Assembly (NCBI RefSeq): GCF_014861365.1
Contig: NZ_RRYW01000002.1
Location: forward strand, 1-64,000
DNA from: Psychrobacter sp. FME6
GTDB taxonomy: Bacteria; Pseudomonadota; Gammaproteobacteria; Pseudomonadales; Moraxellaceae
Length of the DNA stretch: 64,000 nucleotides
Direction of reading: 5' to 3'
Shown here: piece by piece, positions 18,453-30,060 of the stretch
Layout of the letters: each line of letters opens with the position of its first letter
Numbering within the stretch: the stretch's first letter is position 1
Position numbers and translations under genes: made by a program
Notes under the pieces: model-generated
The model's input: only the letters and a program-made list of their open reading frames with translations
The model's database searches: none
What the model was told of the DNA's origin: nothing

Positions 18453-19889
18453 GTGAGCAACGCTGATACCTTACGCCAATTACATCAAGACCACTTGAGC
18501 AATTATAACAATCAAGAGCAACAAGCGATTGAGCTAATGGGTCTATTGAACAAGCTCTATAATGAGCAAGACGTGCAAGTGACTTTATTCGGTGACATGC
18601 TAGATACCACCTCTGTTGGTCAAATATTGGCATTGCATCAAAAAGTAGCACTACGTGAGCAAGGCGCAAAATCTATCGATATCGCTGATACGCTAGCGAT
18701 GGTCAAAGTTTTGGCAGAAAACAAAGACCTTCAAGCCACTCGTATCGATGTGGGCCAGCTGATCGCCAATGACAGTGATATTCAAGCAGCATTACAATCT
18801 ATCGATAATACTAAAGCGTCTATCAATGGTGCCACAGATGTAGTGCTATACGGATTTGGCCGTATTGGTCGTATCTTAACGCGTCTGTTGCTGTCGCAAG
18901 CCTCAAGCTCGAAAGGCTTACAATTAAAGGCCATCGTCGTACGTCCAGCTGCCGCAGGCGATTTAGCCAAACGTGCCTCATTGCTAGAGCGTGATTCGAT
19001 TCATGGCAGCTTCGCCGGTGGCGTAGTTGTTGATGATAAAAACAATGGTTTAATTATTAACGGTCGTTTTGTGCAAGTTATCTATGCCAACGATCCAAGC
19101 GATATCGATTATAGCGCTTATGGTATTAACGATGCACTCGTGGTGGATAATACGGGTATCTGGAAAGACGAAGCGGGCCTTGGTAAGCATTTGCAATCTA
19201 CTGGTGTGAAAAAAGTACTATTAACCGCACCTGCTGGCGGCGATATCAAAAACGTCGTGTATGGTGTGAATAACGATACGGTTGGTGATGATACGATCGT
19301 TAGTGCAGCGAGCTGTACTACCAACGCGATTACCCCAACGCTTAAAGTATTAAATGACGAGTACGGTATCGAAAACGGTCACGTCGAAACGATTCACTCG
19401 TTTACCAATGATCAAAACCTCATTGATAACTACCATAAAGCCGATCGCCGTGGTCGTAGTGCCGTATTGAATATGGTCATTACTAGTACTGGTGCGGCAA
19501 AAGCAGTGGGTAAAGCACTACCAGAGCTTAGCGGTAAGTTGACGGGTAATGCTATTCGTGTGCCAACGCCAAACGTTAGCTTGGCGATTTTGAATTTGAA
19601 TCTGAAAACAGCCCCAGACAGTGCCGACGCGCTAAATGATTTTATGCGTAAAATTTCTAATAGCAGCCAGTGGCAAACACAAATTGCATATACCGATTCT
19701 ACAGAAGCGGTATCAACCGATTTTGTCGGCGACACTCATGTGGGTATCGTAGACGCACAAGCCACTATTTTGACTGATAATCATGCTATTGTTTATATTT
19801 GGTATGACAACGAAGTAGGCTATAGTACACAAGTATTGCGTTTGGCGACGCAAATGGCCGGTATCAGTTATACTCAGATTCCAGCTTAA
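18453..19889 (+). CDS. gap: Glyceraldehyde-3-phosphate dehydrogenase, long form
   Basis: This enzyme oxidises glyceraldehyde 3-phosphate to 1,3-bisphosphoglycerate with NAD(P). The Rossmann motif YGFGRIGRILTRLL lies near residue 140, after a ~125-residue N-terminal extension absent from the common 330-residue GapA. The catalytic Cys is in SAASCTTNAITP (~286), and NEVGYS lies near the C-terminus. Long GAPDHs of this type are known from Pseudomonas and Acinetobacter relatives. I choose GTG 18453 because AAGGA lies eight bases upstream; the ATG at 18444 overlaps that ribosome binding site. The gene is monocistronic, with a terminator downstream. Confidence 0.9.
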   Translation: MSNADTLRQLHQDHLSNYNNQEQQAIELMGLLNKLYNEQDVQVTLFGDMLDTTSVGQILALHQKVALREQGAKSIDIADTLAMVKVLAENKDLQATRIDVGQLIANDSDIQAALQSIDNTKASINGATDVVLYGFGRIGRILTRLLLSQASSSKGLQLKAIVVRPAAAGDLAKRASLLERDSIHGSFAGGVVVDDKNNGLIINGRFVQVIYANDPSDIDYSAYGINDALVVDNTGIWKDEAGLGKHLQSTGVKKVLLTAPAGGDIKNVVYGVNNDTVGDDTIVSAASCTTNAITPTLKVLNDEYGIENGHVETIHSFTNDQNLIDNYHKADRRGRSAVLNMVITSTGAAKAVGKALPELSGKLTGNAIRVPTPNVSLAILNLNLKTAPDSADALNDFMRKISNSSQWQTQIAYTDSTEAVSTDFVGDTHVGIVDAQATILTDNHAIVYIWYDNEVGYSTQVLRLATQMAGISYTQIPA

Positions 19890-20033
19890 AACTTCTATAA
19901 AGCCGTATCGACTTTTTAACCGTACTCTTATGAAAAGAGTTATTTCTTAAGAGCCAATTCTTAAAGGTCAGTTACAGCATTTATAGATAAATGTGATTTT
20001 GAAAGTAATACAGTTTAAAGTTAGGATAGACAG

Positions 20034-20069
20034 CACCCGATAGTCCGATTGGTTATCGGGTGTTATTGT
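20034..20069 (+). terminator. Terminator downstream of gap
   Basis: CACCCGATA and TATCGGGTG form a 9-bp perfect stem with an 11-nt loop, followed by TTATTGT. It lies ~145 nt after the gap stop, in the 331-nt interval before obgE, where I see nothing else clear. Confidence 0.7.
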
Positions 20070-20217
20070 CATCATGAAAGCAATGATGCAATAAAATATA
20101 GAGATAAATCTTTAAGATTTTTAAAAGATAGCTATTTAAAAGATAACTATAGGCTTAAAACGCGGTCGATGATCTCAATTATGGCTTATAAACCAGAGTG
20201 TAAATAAAGGAACGTAA

Positions 20218-21444
<1,227 letters not shown>

Positions 21445-21514
21445 GTTGATAGATGCTTGTGCGTATTTTTAAATTAATCCCCTTAATCAATTTACATTAG
21501 CAACAGGAGTTTAT

Positions 21515-22687
21515 ATGGCAGTTGACATAGAGAACACGACAGAAGAAGCAAGGTTTGTTAAGCAAACTCGTAACTTTGATATTCAGCGCGTTATTGTCAA
21601 GATTGGCTCATCGTTACTAACCAATAACGGCCGAGGGCTGGATCGAACTGCCATTTATGGGTGGGCAAAACAGATTGCAGAGCTGCATAAGCAAGGGGTT
21701 GAAGTACTATTAGTATCCTCCGGTTCAGTCGCTGAAGGCGTGGTACGTATGAACTTAGATGAGCGACCGAAGAAGTTGGCTGCTCTACAGGCTTGTGCCT
21801 CTATCGGCCAGATGGGCTTGATTGAGACGTGGTGGTCAGCACTTATTCAGCACGGTATTCAAAGCTCGCAGTTGTTACTCACCCATGACGACTTATCTAA
21901 CCGCAGCCGTTACTTGAATACCACCAGTGCGTTAACTCAGCTGTTAGAATGGCATGTACTGCCAGTGATTAATGAAAATGACACCATCACTATCGATGAG
22001 ATTAAGTTTGGCGACAATGACACCTTAGGCGCGATGGTAGCAGCGATGGTTAATGCTGACTTATACATTATCTTAACCGATCAAGAAGGTGTGTTTACAG
22101 GGGACCCTCGCAACGACCCTAATGCCAAAATGATTCGTCAAGAACGGGCGATGGAAGACTATTTATTTGATATTGCAGGCGACGGCGGTAAGCTTGGTCG
22201 CGGCGGTATGCTGACCAAAATCCGTGCTGGTCGCCTCGCTGCTATGGGCGGCTGTCCAACAGTCATCGTCAGTGGTGCTATCGAAGATGTCATCACTCGT
22301 GTGGTATCAGGTGAAGCGGTCGGGACGTTGCTCACAACCAATGATGAAGACAAAATAATCGCCCGCAAACAGTGGATCGCTGCGCATCTGCGCATGGAAG
22401 GCGCGCTTATTGTGGATGCAGGGGCTGCTAAAGCGGTGGCTGAACACAACAAAAGCTTGTTACCAGTCGGCGTAGTAGATGTACGCGGTAATTTTGATGA
22501 AGGTGATGTGGTAGAAATTATTCATCAAGATACGGGTGAGCGTTTAGCGGTCGGTCAGGTTAATTTCTCCTCTCGTGATGCGTCGCGCGTTGCGCGTGAG
22601 CGTACCGAGCAGTTCGATAAAATCCTTGGCAGTAATGAAGAGCGTGTGGTCATGGTACACCGAGATAATTTAGCGTTAACGGTATAA
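21515..22687 (+). CDS. proB: Glutamate 5-kinase
   Basis: ProB phosphorylates glutamate, the first step of proline biosynthesis, and is normally feedback-inhibited by proline. The amino-acid kinase domain starts with VKIGSSLLTNNG and contains NENDTI, GDNDTLGAMVA and the nucleotide-site motif GRGGMLTKI. A C-terminal PUA domain follows from ~290 (LPVGVVDVRGNFDEGD). The length of 390 aa matches proteins with PUA. CAGGAG precedes the ATG. The gene follows obgE closely, as in many gammaproteobacteria. A REP-like element lies just after the stop. Confidence 0.95.
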   Translation: MAVDIENTTEEARFVKQTRNFDIQRVIVKIGSSLLTNNGRGLDRTAIYGWAKQIAELHKQGVEVLLVSSGSVAEGVVRMNLDERPKKLAALQACASIGQMGLIETWWSALIQHGIQSSQLLLTHDDLSNRSRYLNTTSALTQLLEWHVLPVINENDTITIDEIKFGDNDTLGAMVAAMVNADLYIILTDQEGVFTGDPRNDPNAKMIRQERAMEDYLFDIAGDGGKLGRGGMLTKIRAGRLAAMGGCPTVIVSGAIEDVITRVVSGEAVGTLLTTNDEDKIIARKQWIAAHLRMEGALIVDAGAAKAVAEHNKSLLPVGVVDVRGNFDEGDVVEIIHQDTGERLAVGQVNFSSRDASRVARERTEQFDKILGSNEERVVMVHRDNLALTV

Positions 22688-22690
22688 TAC

Positions 22691-22752
22691 TAGGGTGTGT
22701 CCTCATTTTTAGCCCATTTAGCTGGCTTCGTTCAGAGTGAGGATATGCCCTA
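22691..22752. repeat. REP-like dispersed repeat, copy 2
   Basis: TAGGGTGTGTCCTCA opens the element and TGAGGATATGCCCTA closes it as an imperfect inverted repeat, with GGCTTCGTTCAGAG in between. This is the clearest copy of the family. It starts four bases after the proB stop. Confidence 0.75.
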
Positions 22753-22922
22753 ACGACATACCTTTACCTAGTCTCAAGTTTTATTTGGTCAATGACAGTT
22801 AACATAAAGTTTAGCTGTCGCGGCCTATAAGTTATTAGCGTTTAGTATTCCCTTATTCAATTTATTTTATCCGGTACTGTTTATATATTTATTAAATACA
22901 GTGCTGCTTTGGAGATTTGTAC

Positions 22923-24059
22923 ATGAGTGCTTCAGACAATAATAGTGCGCTTGAGCAGAACTTTGCGCCTCTAAAAAACGACAGATTGCTACGGGCACTC
23001 CGCTTTGAGCCAATAGATACCACGCCTGTATGGATGATGCGTCAAGCGGGTCGTTATTTACCAGAGTATAAAGCCACTCGCGCTGAAGCAGGTGATTTTA
23101 TGAGTCTGTGTAAAGATACCGCACGTGCCACTGAAGTGACTTTGCAGCCGTTACGTCGTATGGATTTGGACGCGGCTATTTTATTCAGTGATATTTTGAC
23201 CATTCCTGATGCTATGGGGTTGGGCTTATATTTTGAAACTGGGGAAGGACCGAAGTTTAAGCATCCTATTCGTAAGCAAGCAGATTTGGATAGATTGCCT
23301 GTGCTGGATGTCAATGACTCTCTTGATTATGTCATGCGTGCGGTGACCAGCATTCGTACCGCGCTAAATGGACAGGTACCGCTATTTGGTTTTTCTGGTA
23401 GTCCGTGGACACTCGCCACTTATATGATTGAAGGTGGCAGCTCAAAAGACTATCGTTATACTAAAGGCTTCTTATATAGCAATCCTGAGTTTTTACATCA
23501 ATTACTAGATAAATTAGCAACGTCTGTCATTGATTATTTGGATGCGCAAGTGGTTGCTGGTGCTCAAATATTACAGATATTTGATAGCTGGGGCGGCGCG
23601 TTAGCCCATCGTCAGTTTATCGATTTCTCTCACGCTTATAACAAGCGTATTGTCGCTGAGCTAAAAGTACGTCATCCTGAAATACCGGTGGTATTATTTA
23701 CCAAAGGTGGTGGCGTTTGGTTAGATGTGCAAGCGGATAGTGAAGCAGACGTTTTGGGTCTAGACTGGACAATGCCGATCGATCGTGCCCGCCAAGTATT
23801 GACAGAAAGTCAGCGCCAATTGACCAAACAACATAAAAAACTACAAAGTAGCAAAGCCATTCAAGGTAACTTGGATCCAGCGACTTTATATGGTTCACCT
23901 GCGACTATCCGTGCTGAAGTAAACGCGATGCTCGATAGCGCTTATGCGAATGGCGAAAAGACTGGCTACATCGCAAACTTAGGTCATGGTATTACCCAGT
24001 GGGTCAACCCTGATAATGCCAAAGTATTTATCGATGCGGTACATGATTATAAAATCTAA
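22923..24059 (+). CDS. hemE: Uroporphyrinogen decarboxylase
   Basis: HemE removes four carboxyl groups from uroporphyrinogen III to give coproporphyrinogen III in haem synthesis. Family motifs are clear: [15 protein letters not shown] near the N-terminus, [31 protein letters not shown] and [15 protein letters not shown] lies eight bases before ATG 22923; the in-frame TTG six bases earlier is not needed. The protein has 378 residues, slightly longer than the usual ~355. Promoter and upstream REP element lie in the preceding 235 nt. Confidence 0.95.
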   Translation: MSASDNNSALEQNFAPLKNDRLLRALRFEPIDTTPVWMMRQAGRYLPEYKATRAEAGDFMSLCKDTARATEVTLQPLRRMDLDAAILFSDILTIPDAMGLGLYFETGEGPKFKHPIRKQADLDRLPVLDVNDSLDYVMRAVTSIRTALNGQVPLFGFSGSPWTLATYMIEGGSSKDYRYTKGFLYSNPEFLHQLLDKLATSVIDYLDAQVVAGAQILQIFDSWGGALAHRQFIDFSHAYNKRIVAELKVRHPEIPVVLFTKGGGVWLDVQADSEADVLGLDWTMPIDRARQVLTESQRQLTKQHKKLQSSKAIQGNLDPATLYGSPATIRAEVNAMLDSAYANGEKTGYIANLGHGITQWVNPDNAKVFIDAVHDYKI

Positions 24060-24114
24060 AGCTTATAATCTATAAAGCCAGATGTTTACTAAGTAACAGA
24101 AAAAAGGATGTCTT

Positions 24115-25182
24115 ATGATTTCAGCAGCGATTGTCGGTGGCACAGGTTATACAGGTATTGAGCTCATTCGCTTATTATCTGCTCATCCTGAGGTATCTAT
24201 TGATTTGCTAACCTCGCGTAGTGAAGCGGGTACACGAGCTGATGAGATATTTCCAAGCTTACGCGGTATCTCAGATATTGTTTTTAGCGACTTGGGTGAT
24301 GATACGCTTGCAGCGCTGCAAAAGTGCGATGTGGTGTTTTTTGCGACACCGCATGGCGTGGCAATGAAGCAGGCTGAAGCGCTGACGCAAGCAGGCGTCA
24401 AAGTCATTGATCTTGCTGCTGATTTTCGTCTGCAATCATTGACGGATTTTGAGCACTGGTATCAACAGTCACATGCTTGTCCTGAGCTGCTAAAAACAGC
24501 TGTATATGGTTTACCTGAAATCAATCGTGATAAGCTTGCTGATGCTTTAGTCGTTGGTAACCCTGGTTGTTATCCAACCACTGCTATTTTGGGCTTAAAA
24601 CCGATTATAGAGGCGCAAAATAAACAAGCCGTACAGCTTGTTGAATCGCGTATCGTTATCGATGCAAAATCTGGTGTTTCTGGTGCTGGACGTCAAGCCA
24701 AGCTTGCACTTAATTATGCTGAATCCACAGACAATTTCAAAGCATATAGCGTTGAAGGCCATCGGCACCTGCCCGAAATTGAGCAAGGCGTTGCGCAGTT
24801 ATTGGATAGTAAATTCACCCATCGTATTCGTTTTTTACCGCATCTGGTGCCGATGATACGTGGCATGCTTAGCTCTATTCATATGGAGCTAACGGATGCT
24901 GGGGCTGCTATTGATTGGCAGCAAGCGTTTGAAAATGCCTATAGGTCAGAGCTGTTCGTTGATGTGATGCCAAAGGGTATCTACCCAGATACGCGCAGCG
25001 TGCGGGCCAGTAATCGGTTGCGTATTGCTGTTCATCAAGACAATGAACGCGCTGAGCTGACGGTTATCGTTGTTCAAGACAATTTGGTGAAAGGGGCAGC
25101 GGGACAAGCAGTGCAGAATATGAATGTAATGTTTGGTTTCGATGAATCAATGGGGCTAAATTTTGCGCCTATCGTTCCTTAA
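24115..25182 (+). CDS. argC: N-acetyl-gamma-glutamyl-phosphate reductase
   Basis: ArgC catalyses NADPH reduction of N-acetyl-glutamyl phosphate to the semialdehyde in arginine synthesis. The dinucleotide-binding GGTGYTGIELIRLL is at the N-terminus. The catalytic Cys is in VGNPGCYPTTA and the catalytic His in VEGHRHLPEI. The length of 355 aa is typical. AAGGA lies before the ATG. It follows hemE by 55 nt, so the two may be co-transcribed. Confidence 0.95.
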   Translation: MISAAIVGGTGYTGIELIRLLSAHPEVSIDLLTSRSEAGTRADEIFPSLRGISDIVFSDLGDDTLAALQKCDVVFFATPHGVAMKQAEALTQAGVKVIDLAADFRLQSLTDFEHWYQQSHACPELLKTAVYGLPEINRDKLADALVVGNPGCYPTTAILGLKPIIEAQNKQAVQLVESRIVIDAKSGVSGAGRQAKLALNYAESTDNFKAYSVEGHRHLPEIEQGVAQLLDSKFTHRIRFLPHLVPMIRGMLSSIHMELTDAGAAIDWQQAFENAYRSELFVDVMPKGIYPDTRSVRASNRLRIAVHQDNERAELTVIVVQDNLVKGAAGQAVQNMNVMFGFDESMGLNFAPIVP

Positions 25183-25285
25183 GAGAGATTTACTAAGGAA
25201 AAAATCCTTCATATTTATGGCGCTAGGTATTGATTATGAATTCCGCTATAATAACTTGCCCTTCCTGTTAAGAGATACTGTCTAG

Positions 25286-26152
25286 ATGCGTGTTAAGCTC
25301 GTACTACGCTTTTGCTCACGGCCAGCACGTTTATCGTGTCAGGCTTCTGTTCCAGATAATGTGGGACGTAGACTGTATTCTCCTAAAGAATGTGATCGCT
25401 TAGTCAATAATATTAGTAGCACACAACGAGGGGCGTCTACGCTGGTATTGGCACTGTTTGTTGTGGCCATATTAGTGACCGCAGTGGTGGGGTTGATATT
25501 TGGACATAAAATCGGCTATCAGCGCGGATTTCATTCCATAGAAACCGAAACCAAGCAAGCAATGATTAATAGTAGCGAGGCCGTCCAAGAGCTTGAGGAC
25601 TTACGGATCAGTAATAAAATCGCGACTAATCAAGCCAGCACTGCTAAACAAGAGCTGGCCATTAGTTTGGCGAATCTGGATGAGCTTCGTGAAAATCAGC
25701 AAGAACTGACAGTGGAAAACAAACAAGTCTCACAGCTCAATGAGCTATATGCTGAATTTCTGAGTGAAAAGGGTGGTATGCCATTACATATATTGGGTGC
25801 CAAAATTCAACCCTTGCCTGAAAATGCGTTCGAATATGGTTTTGATATTGCGATGCTTAGTGAAGATGGTAAAGCCAAGCGCCTAACACCAGTACTAACA
25901 TTGCTCAACGATGATGATTTTGTAGAAGTACCGCTAGATCCTTCCTCTTATACGATTGAAGGTATCGTCCGTATTCGCGGCCGCTTTACGATGCCGTCAG
26001 GCTTTAAGCCGCTACAAGCAAAAATCAGCTTGCAAGCTGGTGGGAAAAAGATAGAACAGCTGTATGATTGGAAACTCGGTGATCGAGTTGATAATATGCC
26101 GCTCTCGCTTTTAGACTTACCAGAAGTCGATGAAAGCCCGATTGCGCCTTAG
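25286..26152 (+). CDS. Membrane-anchored coiled-coil protein (DUF6776-like)
   Basis: The first ~50 residues are basic and cytoplasmic in character. One transmembrane helix follows (LVLALFVVAILVTAVVGLIF, ~52-71), then a coiled coil to ~155 (ELEDLRISNK, ELRENQQELTVENKQ), and a beta-rich domain with LGAKIQPLP, FDIAMLSEDG and GRFTMPSGFKPLQA. This layout resembles DUF6776 proteins that sit after argC in Pseudomonas relatives. The family assignment rests on layout and position only. Function is unknown. No ribosome binding site is evident before the ATG. Confidence 0.65.
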   Translation: MRVKLVLRFCSRPARLSCQASVPDNVGRRLYSPKECDRLVNNISSTQRGASTLVLALFVVAILVTAVVGLIFGHKIGYQRGFHSIETETKQAMINSSEAVQELEDLRISNKIATNQASTAKQELAISLANLDELRENQQELTVENKQVSQLNELYAEFLSEKGGMPLHILGAKIQPLPENAFEYGFDIAMLSEDGKAKRLTPVLTLLNDDDFVEVPLDPSSYTIEGIVRIRGRFTMPSGFKPLQAKISLQAGGKKIEQLYDWKLGDRVDNMPLSLLDLPEVDESPIAP

Positions 26153-26300
26153 TCGTTTTAATGGTTGTTGGCTCTGACAGTCTATAGCTTTTGATGATCT
26201 AGAACCGCGATGTCCAACCAATCTTAGTATTATTTCTGCCAATCTATTTTAATAGCGCTTTATCCTATTATAAATATACTTATTAATTTGTATTCTAACT

Positions 26301-26708
26301 ATGATAAAACAAAAAAACCTACAAGCGATGCCAGCCGTATCTGATTGGCACTTCCCAAATATGCCTGCTCACCGTGCGCAAGACGGTGATACAGATGGCG
26401 AAACGTCGCCACAAGCAGATGTATTGGTGGCAGAGCCAGAAGTGGCCAAGCCGCCAATGTATGCCGTTATTATGTACAATGATAACTATACGCCGATGGA
26501 GTTTGTCGTCTATATTTTACAGTCAGAATTCCGTCATAGTATGGATTCTGCGGTTGAGATTATGTTGACGATTCATCATAGCAATAAGGGTATTGCGGGT
26601 ATTTATCCTAAGGATATTGCGGAAACCAAAGCCAAGAAAGTAAACAGTCTGGCTCATCGTGAAGGCTATCCATTATTAACTCAAATAGAACCACACCAAG
26701 GTGAGTAG
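26301..26708 (+). CDS. clpS: ATP-dependent Clp protease adaptor ClpS
   Basis: ClpS binds N-degron substrates and the N-domain of ClpA, delivering them to ClpAP. The core is clear: PPMYAVIMYNDNYTPMEFVV, the helix VEIMLTIHHSNKGIAGIY, and ETKAKKVNSLAHREGYPL. There is a ~50-residue N-terminal tail, somewhat longer than usual. The ATG at 26301 has no obvious Shine-Dalgarno sequence, and the next in-frame ATG (eight codons on) is an alternative. clpA follows on the same strand, but only after an unusually long gap. Confidence 0.9.
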   Translation: MIKQKNLQAMPAVSDWHFPNMPAHRAQDGDTDGETSPQADVLVAEPEVAKPPMYAVIMYNDNYTPMEFVVYILQSEFRHSMDSAVEIMLTIHHSNKGIAGIYPKDIAETKAKKVNSLAHREGYPLLTQIEPHQGE

Positions 26709-27320
26709 CAGGGTCTTCTTGATTATGAGGTTTTCTTGATTGTAATGCTAGGTTCTAGGCTCGATTTTTAATTCTTCTGCTTTACAGCTTTCTCTGTTTT
26801 ACCCTTTCAAACCGTCTGCATATGTTATGAATATCACCCTTATAGCGTGAGCCTGGCAGATATTTTTAGCCAATAATTGCCTAAAAAACTTCTCTTAAAC
26901 GATGTCGATGGTTATTGTTTCAACCTTGATTTTTCTACAAAGAAGCCCCACATATTATACTACACCGTCAAATAGTTGTTTGAAGCGTGTGTTGTCTATC
27001 ATCTATATCTTCGTTCATTATTTTACTGCCAACCTCTCTTTTATTTGCCCAGCCCTAATATACTGTTATTTCTGTGCTTATCGATAAGCAGCATGCTTTG
27101 ATACATTTTAGACTGCGTTAATAGATTGACTCTTCTCAAGTATCGTGTTGAGATAAAGAAAAGCTGAAAACAACACTCAAGTCATGGATGTGGTCATTTA
27201 GTAATGTCTCTTAATAATAAATTATTGCCCTTGAACAATCCATCTATCGCCCTGATTTACTTACTAACTCATTCATAAAGCTATCAATTATAAAGATAGG
27301 TATAACCGTAGGAAGTCGTT
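26709..27320. other. Long clpS-clpA spacer
   Basis: These 612 nt are AT-rich, with no recognisable gene, terminator or repeat. The 61-codon plus-strand ORF at 26902-27087 has a composition typical of translated AT-rich noncoding DNA. The length suggests that clpA has its own promoter. AGGA before 27321 is the clpA ribosome binding site. Confidence 0.4.
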
Positions 27321-29918
27321 ATGTTAAGTCGTCATCTTGAAGTTTCTTTACGTTTAGCAATGACACTTGCGCGTCAAAAATCGCATGAGTATCTCACTGT
27401 TGAACATCTATTACTGGCCTTATTAGAAAACACCCATGCGGCAAATACATTGACTGCCTGTAATGCTAATGTTTCAACGCTGCGTAGCGAGCTTGAGGCC
27501 TATATCAACAAGCACACACCAACAGTCGACGTAGATACAGAGCAGTCGCCGCAGCCAACCCAAAGCTTTGATCGTATCCTGCAACGCGCTATTTTCCATG
27601 TACAGTCTATTGGTGGTGGTCGCCTCGTCGAAGGTTCAGATATTTTGGTCTCTATGTTTTCAGAGCATGATACTTATGCGGTTTATTTGCTTAAAAAGCA
27701 GGGCATTAGCCGCCTTGAGCTGACCCAATATCTATCACATGGTCAAGATAAAGACGAATCATCTGAGCCACGAGTTTCTATGACGGGTGAGCGCCGCAGT
27801 GCCTCAGAAAAAACCAGTAAAGACCCATTAGTCGAGTTTGCAACCAACTTAAATCAGCGCGCGGCTGAAGGCAAAACCGACCCATTGATCGGCCGCGGTC
27901 CTGAAATTGAGCGCGCTGCACAAGTTCTGTGTCGCCGCCGCAAAAACAATCCGTTGTTGGTCGGTGAGCCTGGTGTGGGTAAGACTTCAATCGCTGAAGG
28001 TCTAGCATGGTTGATTATCAATGAAAAAGCACCAAAGCCGCTGAATGGCTGTGTGATTTATAGTCTTGATATTGGTTCGTTGATTGCTGGCACTAAGTAT
28101 CGTGGTGATTTTGAAAAACGCATGAAATCACTGCTCGATGCACTCAAGAAAAAGCCCAATGCAATTTTGTTCATTGATGAGATTCATATGATTATTGGCG
28201 CAGGGTCGTCGATGAGTAGTAATATGGATGTATCAAACTTGATTAAGCCCGCACTTGCTAATGGCGAGCTGCGTTGTATTGGTTCTACGACATTTACCGA
28301 GTATCGTCAGGTTTTTGAAAAAGATCATGCATTGTCACGCCGTTTCCAGAAAATTGATGTCAAAGAACCTAGTGTCGATGACAGCATCGATATTTTACGC
28401 GGTCTCAAACCACGTTACGAAGAGTTCCATAATGTTGAATATACTGATGAGGCCTTGGTAACTGCCGTTCAATTATCAGCCAAACATATTCATGAGCGCT
28501 TTTTACCAGACAAGGCGATTGATGTCATTGATGAAGCGGGTGCTTATAAGCGCTTAGGCGTGATTCCTGATGCGGATGATATCGATGCAGAACAAAGCTT
28601 TATTGCTGATTTAGAGCAAGATTTTGATACACAGATTGATGCTGACGAAGAAGGTGTTGATAGCGATAATGCTGATAGCACTGTAGGTAATGAAGCTATT
28701 GATAACGAGATGCGGGATGAGGCCAATACGGCAAAAGCCGATGACCGTGCCAAGTTAGATAGTGAGTCAGATGATAAGTCAAAAGTGTCGAAAACCAAAA
28801 AGAAACCACCGATGAAAATCGATGTGGCAGACATTGAAGCGATTGTTGCCAAGCTTGCGCGTATTCCACCCAAATCAGTATCGAGTGATGATAAGAGCAT
28901 TCTTGAACACTTAGATCGTGATCTTAAACATTTAGTGTTTGGTCAAGATGAGGCAATTGAAACTTTAGCCGATGCGATTAAGCTATCGCGTGCGGGTCTA
29001 AAAGCACCAGATAAGCCTATCGGTTCGTTTATGTTTGCTGGGCCTACAGGCGTGGGTAAAACAGAAGTTTCACGTCAGTTGGCAAACCTACTGGGCGTTG
29101 AGCTAGTACGCTTTGACATGTCAGAGTATATGGAAGCGCATACTGCTTCACGTTTGATTGGTGCACCCCCAGGCTATGTTGGCTATGATCAAGGTGGTTT
29201 GTTGACCGAAAAAATCAATCAGCATCCACATTGTGTCGTATTGTTTGATGAAATCGAAAAAGCGCATCCCGATGTCTTTAACTTGTTGCTACAAGTGATG
29301 GACCACGGTACGTTGACCGATAATAATGGTCGAGTTGCTGTCTTTAAGCAAGTGATTGTCATTATGACCACCAACGTCGGTGCTGAGAGTATCAGCCGCT
29401 CGTCTATGGGCTTTACTCAGCAAGATCATAGCCGTGACAATACTGAATCGCTCAAACGTGTCTTTACCCCTGAATTCCGTAACCGTCTCGATGCGATTAT
29501 CCAGTTTAATCCTCTTGATACGTCAGTCGTTGTATCTGTAGTCGATAAATTCTTGGTTGAGCTACAAGTCCAGCTAGATGATAAGCAAGTAACTTTAGAG
29601 ATCGATGATGATGTCCGTGATTATTTAGCTGACAAAGGCTATGATCGTCTAATGGGCGCACGTCCGATGCAACGTTTGATTCAAGATGAAATCAAAAAGC
29701 CATTGGCCGGTATGATTTTATTTGGTGACTTAGTGAATGGTGGTGTTGTACACCTCACTTTAGAGCCAGAAGAGGTCGATGAACAAAATAGTGACGCTGT
29801 GAAGCTAGATAAATATAGTGAGAAAGCTTCGGATAAAGGTTCAGCGGACAGTCGTATTGTCTTGACGGTCGTTGAAACTCATGAGCCTCATCCAGACTCT
29901 GAATCATTAGCCAGCTAA
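27321..29918 (+). CDS. clpA: ATP-dependent Clp protease ATP-binding subunit ClpA, with an acidic insert
   Basis: ClpA is a hexameric AAA+ unfoldase that feeds ClpP. The N-domain spans residues 1-145. D1 contains Walker [10 protein letters not shown] and D2 contains GPTGVGKTE, with [12 protein letters not shown] as Walker B in D2. Between the end of D1 ([13 protein letters not shown]) and [17 protein letters not shown] lies an insert of about 75-80 residues (~416-495), very rich in Asp, Glu and Ser, which E. coli ClpA lacks. A second acidic tail follows D2. The length of 865 aa compares with ~758 in E. coli. AGGA lies before the ATG. clpS is upstream. Confidence 0.93.
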   Translation: MLSRHLEVSLRLAMTLARQKSHEYLTVEHLLLALLENTHAANTLTACNANVSTLRSELEAYINKHTPTVDVDTEQSPQPTQSFDRILQRAIFHVQSIGGGRLVEGSDILVSMFSEHDTYAVYLLKKQGISRLELTQYLSHGQDKDESSEPRVSMTGERRSASEKTSKDPLVEFATNLNQRAAEGKTDPLIGRGPEIERAAQVLCRRRKNNPLLVGEPGVGKTSIAEGLAWLIINEKAPKPLNGCVIYSLDIGSLIAGTKYRGDFEKRMKSLLDALKKKPNAILFIDEIHMIIGAGSSMSSNMDVSNLIKPALANGELRCIGSTTFTEYRQVFEKDHALSRRFQKIDVKEPSVDDSIDILRGLKPRYEEFHNVEYTDEALVTAVQLSAKHIHERFLPDKAIDVIDEAGAYKRLGVIPDADDIDAEQSFIADLEQDFDTQIDADEEGVDSDNADSTVGNEAIDNEMRDEANTAKADDRAKLDSESDDKSKVSKTKKKPPMKIDVADIEAIVAKLARIPPKSVSSDDKSILEHLDRDLKHLVFGQDEAIETLADAIKLSRAGLKAPDKPIGSFMFAGPTGVGKTEVSRQLANLLGVELVRFDMSEYMEAHTASRLIGAPPGYVGYDQGGLLTEKINQHPHCVVLFDEIEKAHPDVFNLLLQVMDHGTLTDNNGRVAVFKQVIVIMTTNVGAESISRSSMGFTQQDHSRDNTESLKRVFTPEFRNRLDAIIQFNPLDTSVVVSVVDKFLVELQVQLDDKQVTLEIDDDVRDYLADKGYDRLMGARPMQRLIQDEIKKPLAGMILFGDLVNGGVVHLTLEPEEVDEQNSDAVKLDKYSEKASDKGSADSRIVLTVVETHEPHPDSESLAS

Positions 29919-29937
29919 TTTTTAGCCTATGTGTTAT

Positions 29938-29977
29938 AAAAACGGTTATCCTATTATTACGGTAGCCGTTTTTTTAT
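29938..29977 (+). terminator. clpA terminator
   Basis: AAACGG and CCGTTT bracket an imperfect stem-loop ending in a run of seven T residues, 20 nt after the clpA stop. Confidence 0.8.
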
Positions 29978-30060
29978 TGCTATCATTCGTTTTAAGATGA
30001 GTCGTGATGTACTAATATAAGATATTCTCTTCTCCTATAACAAATAAAACAGGACATATT

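Noticed and set aside
26902-27087. A 61-codon plus-strand ORF in the clpS-clpA gap
   Set aside because: Its composition is that of translated AT-rich noncoding DNA; there is no ribosome binding site.
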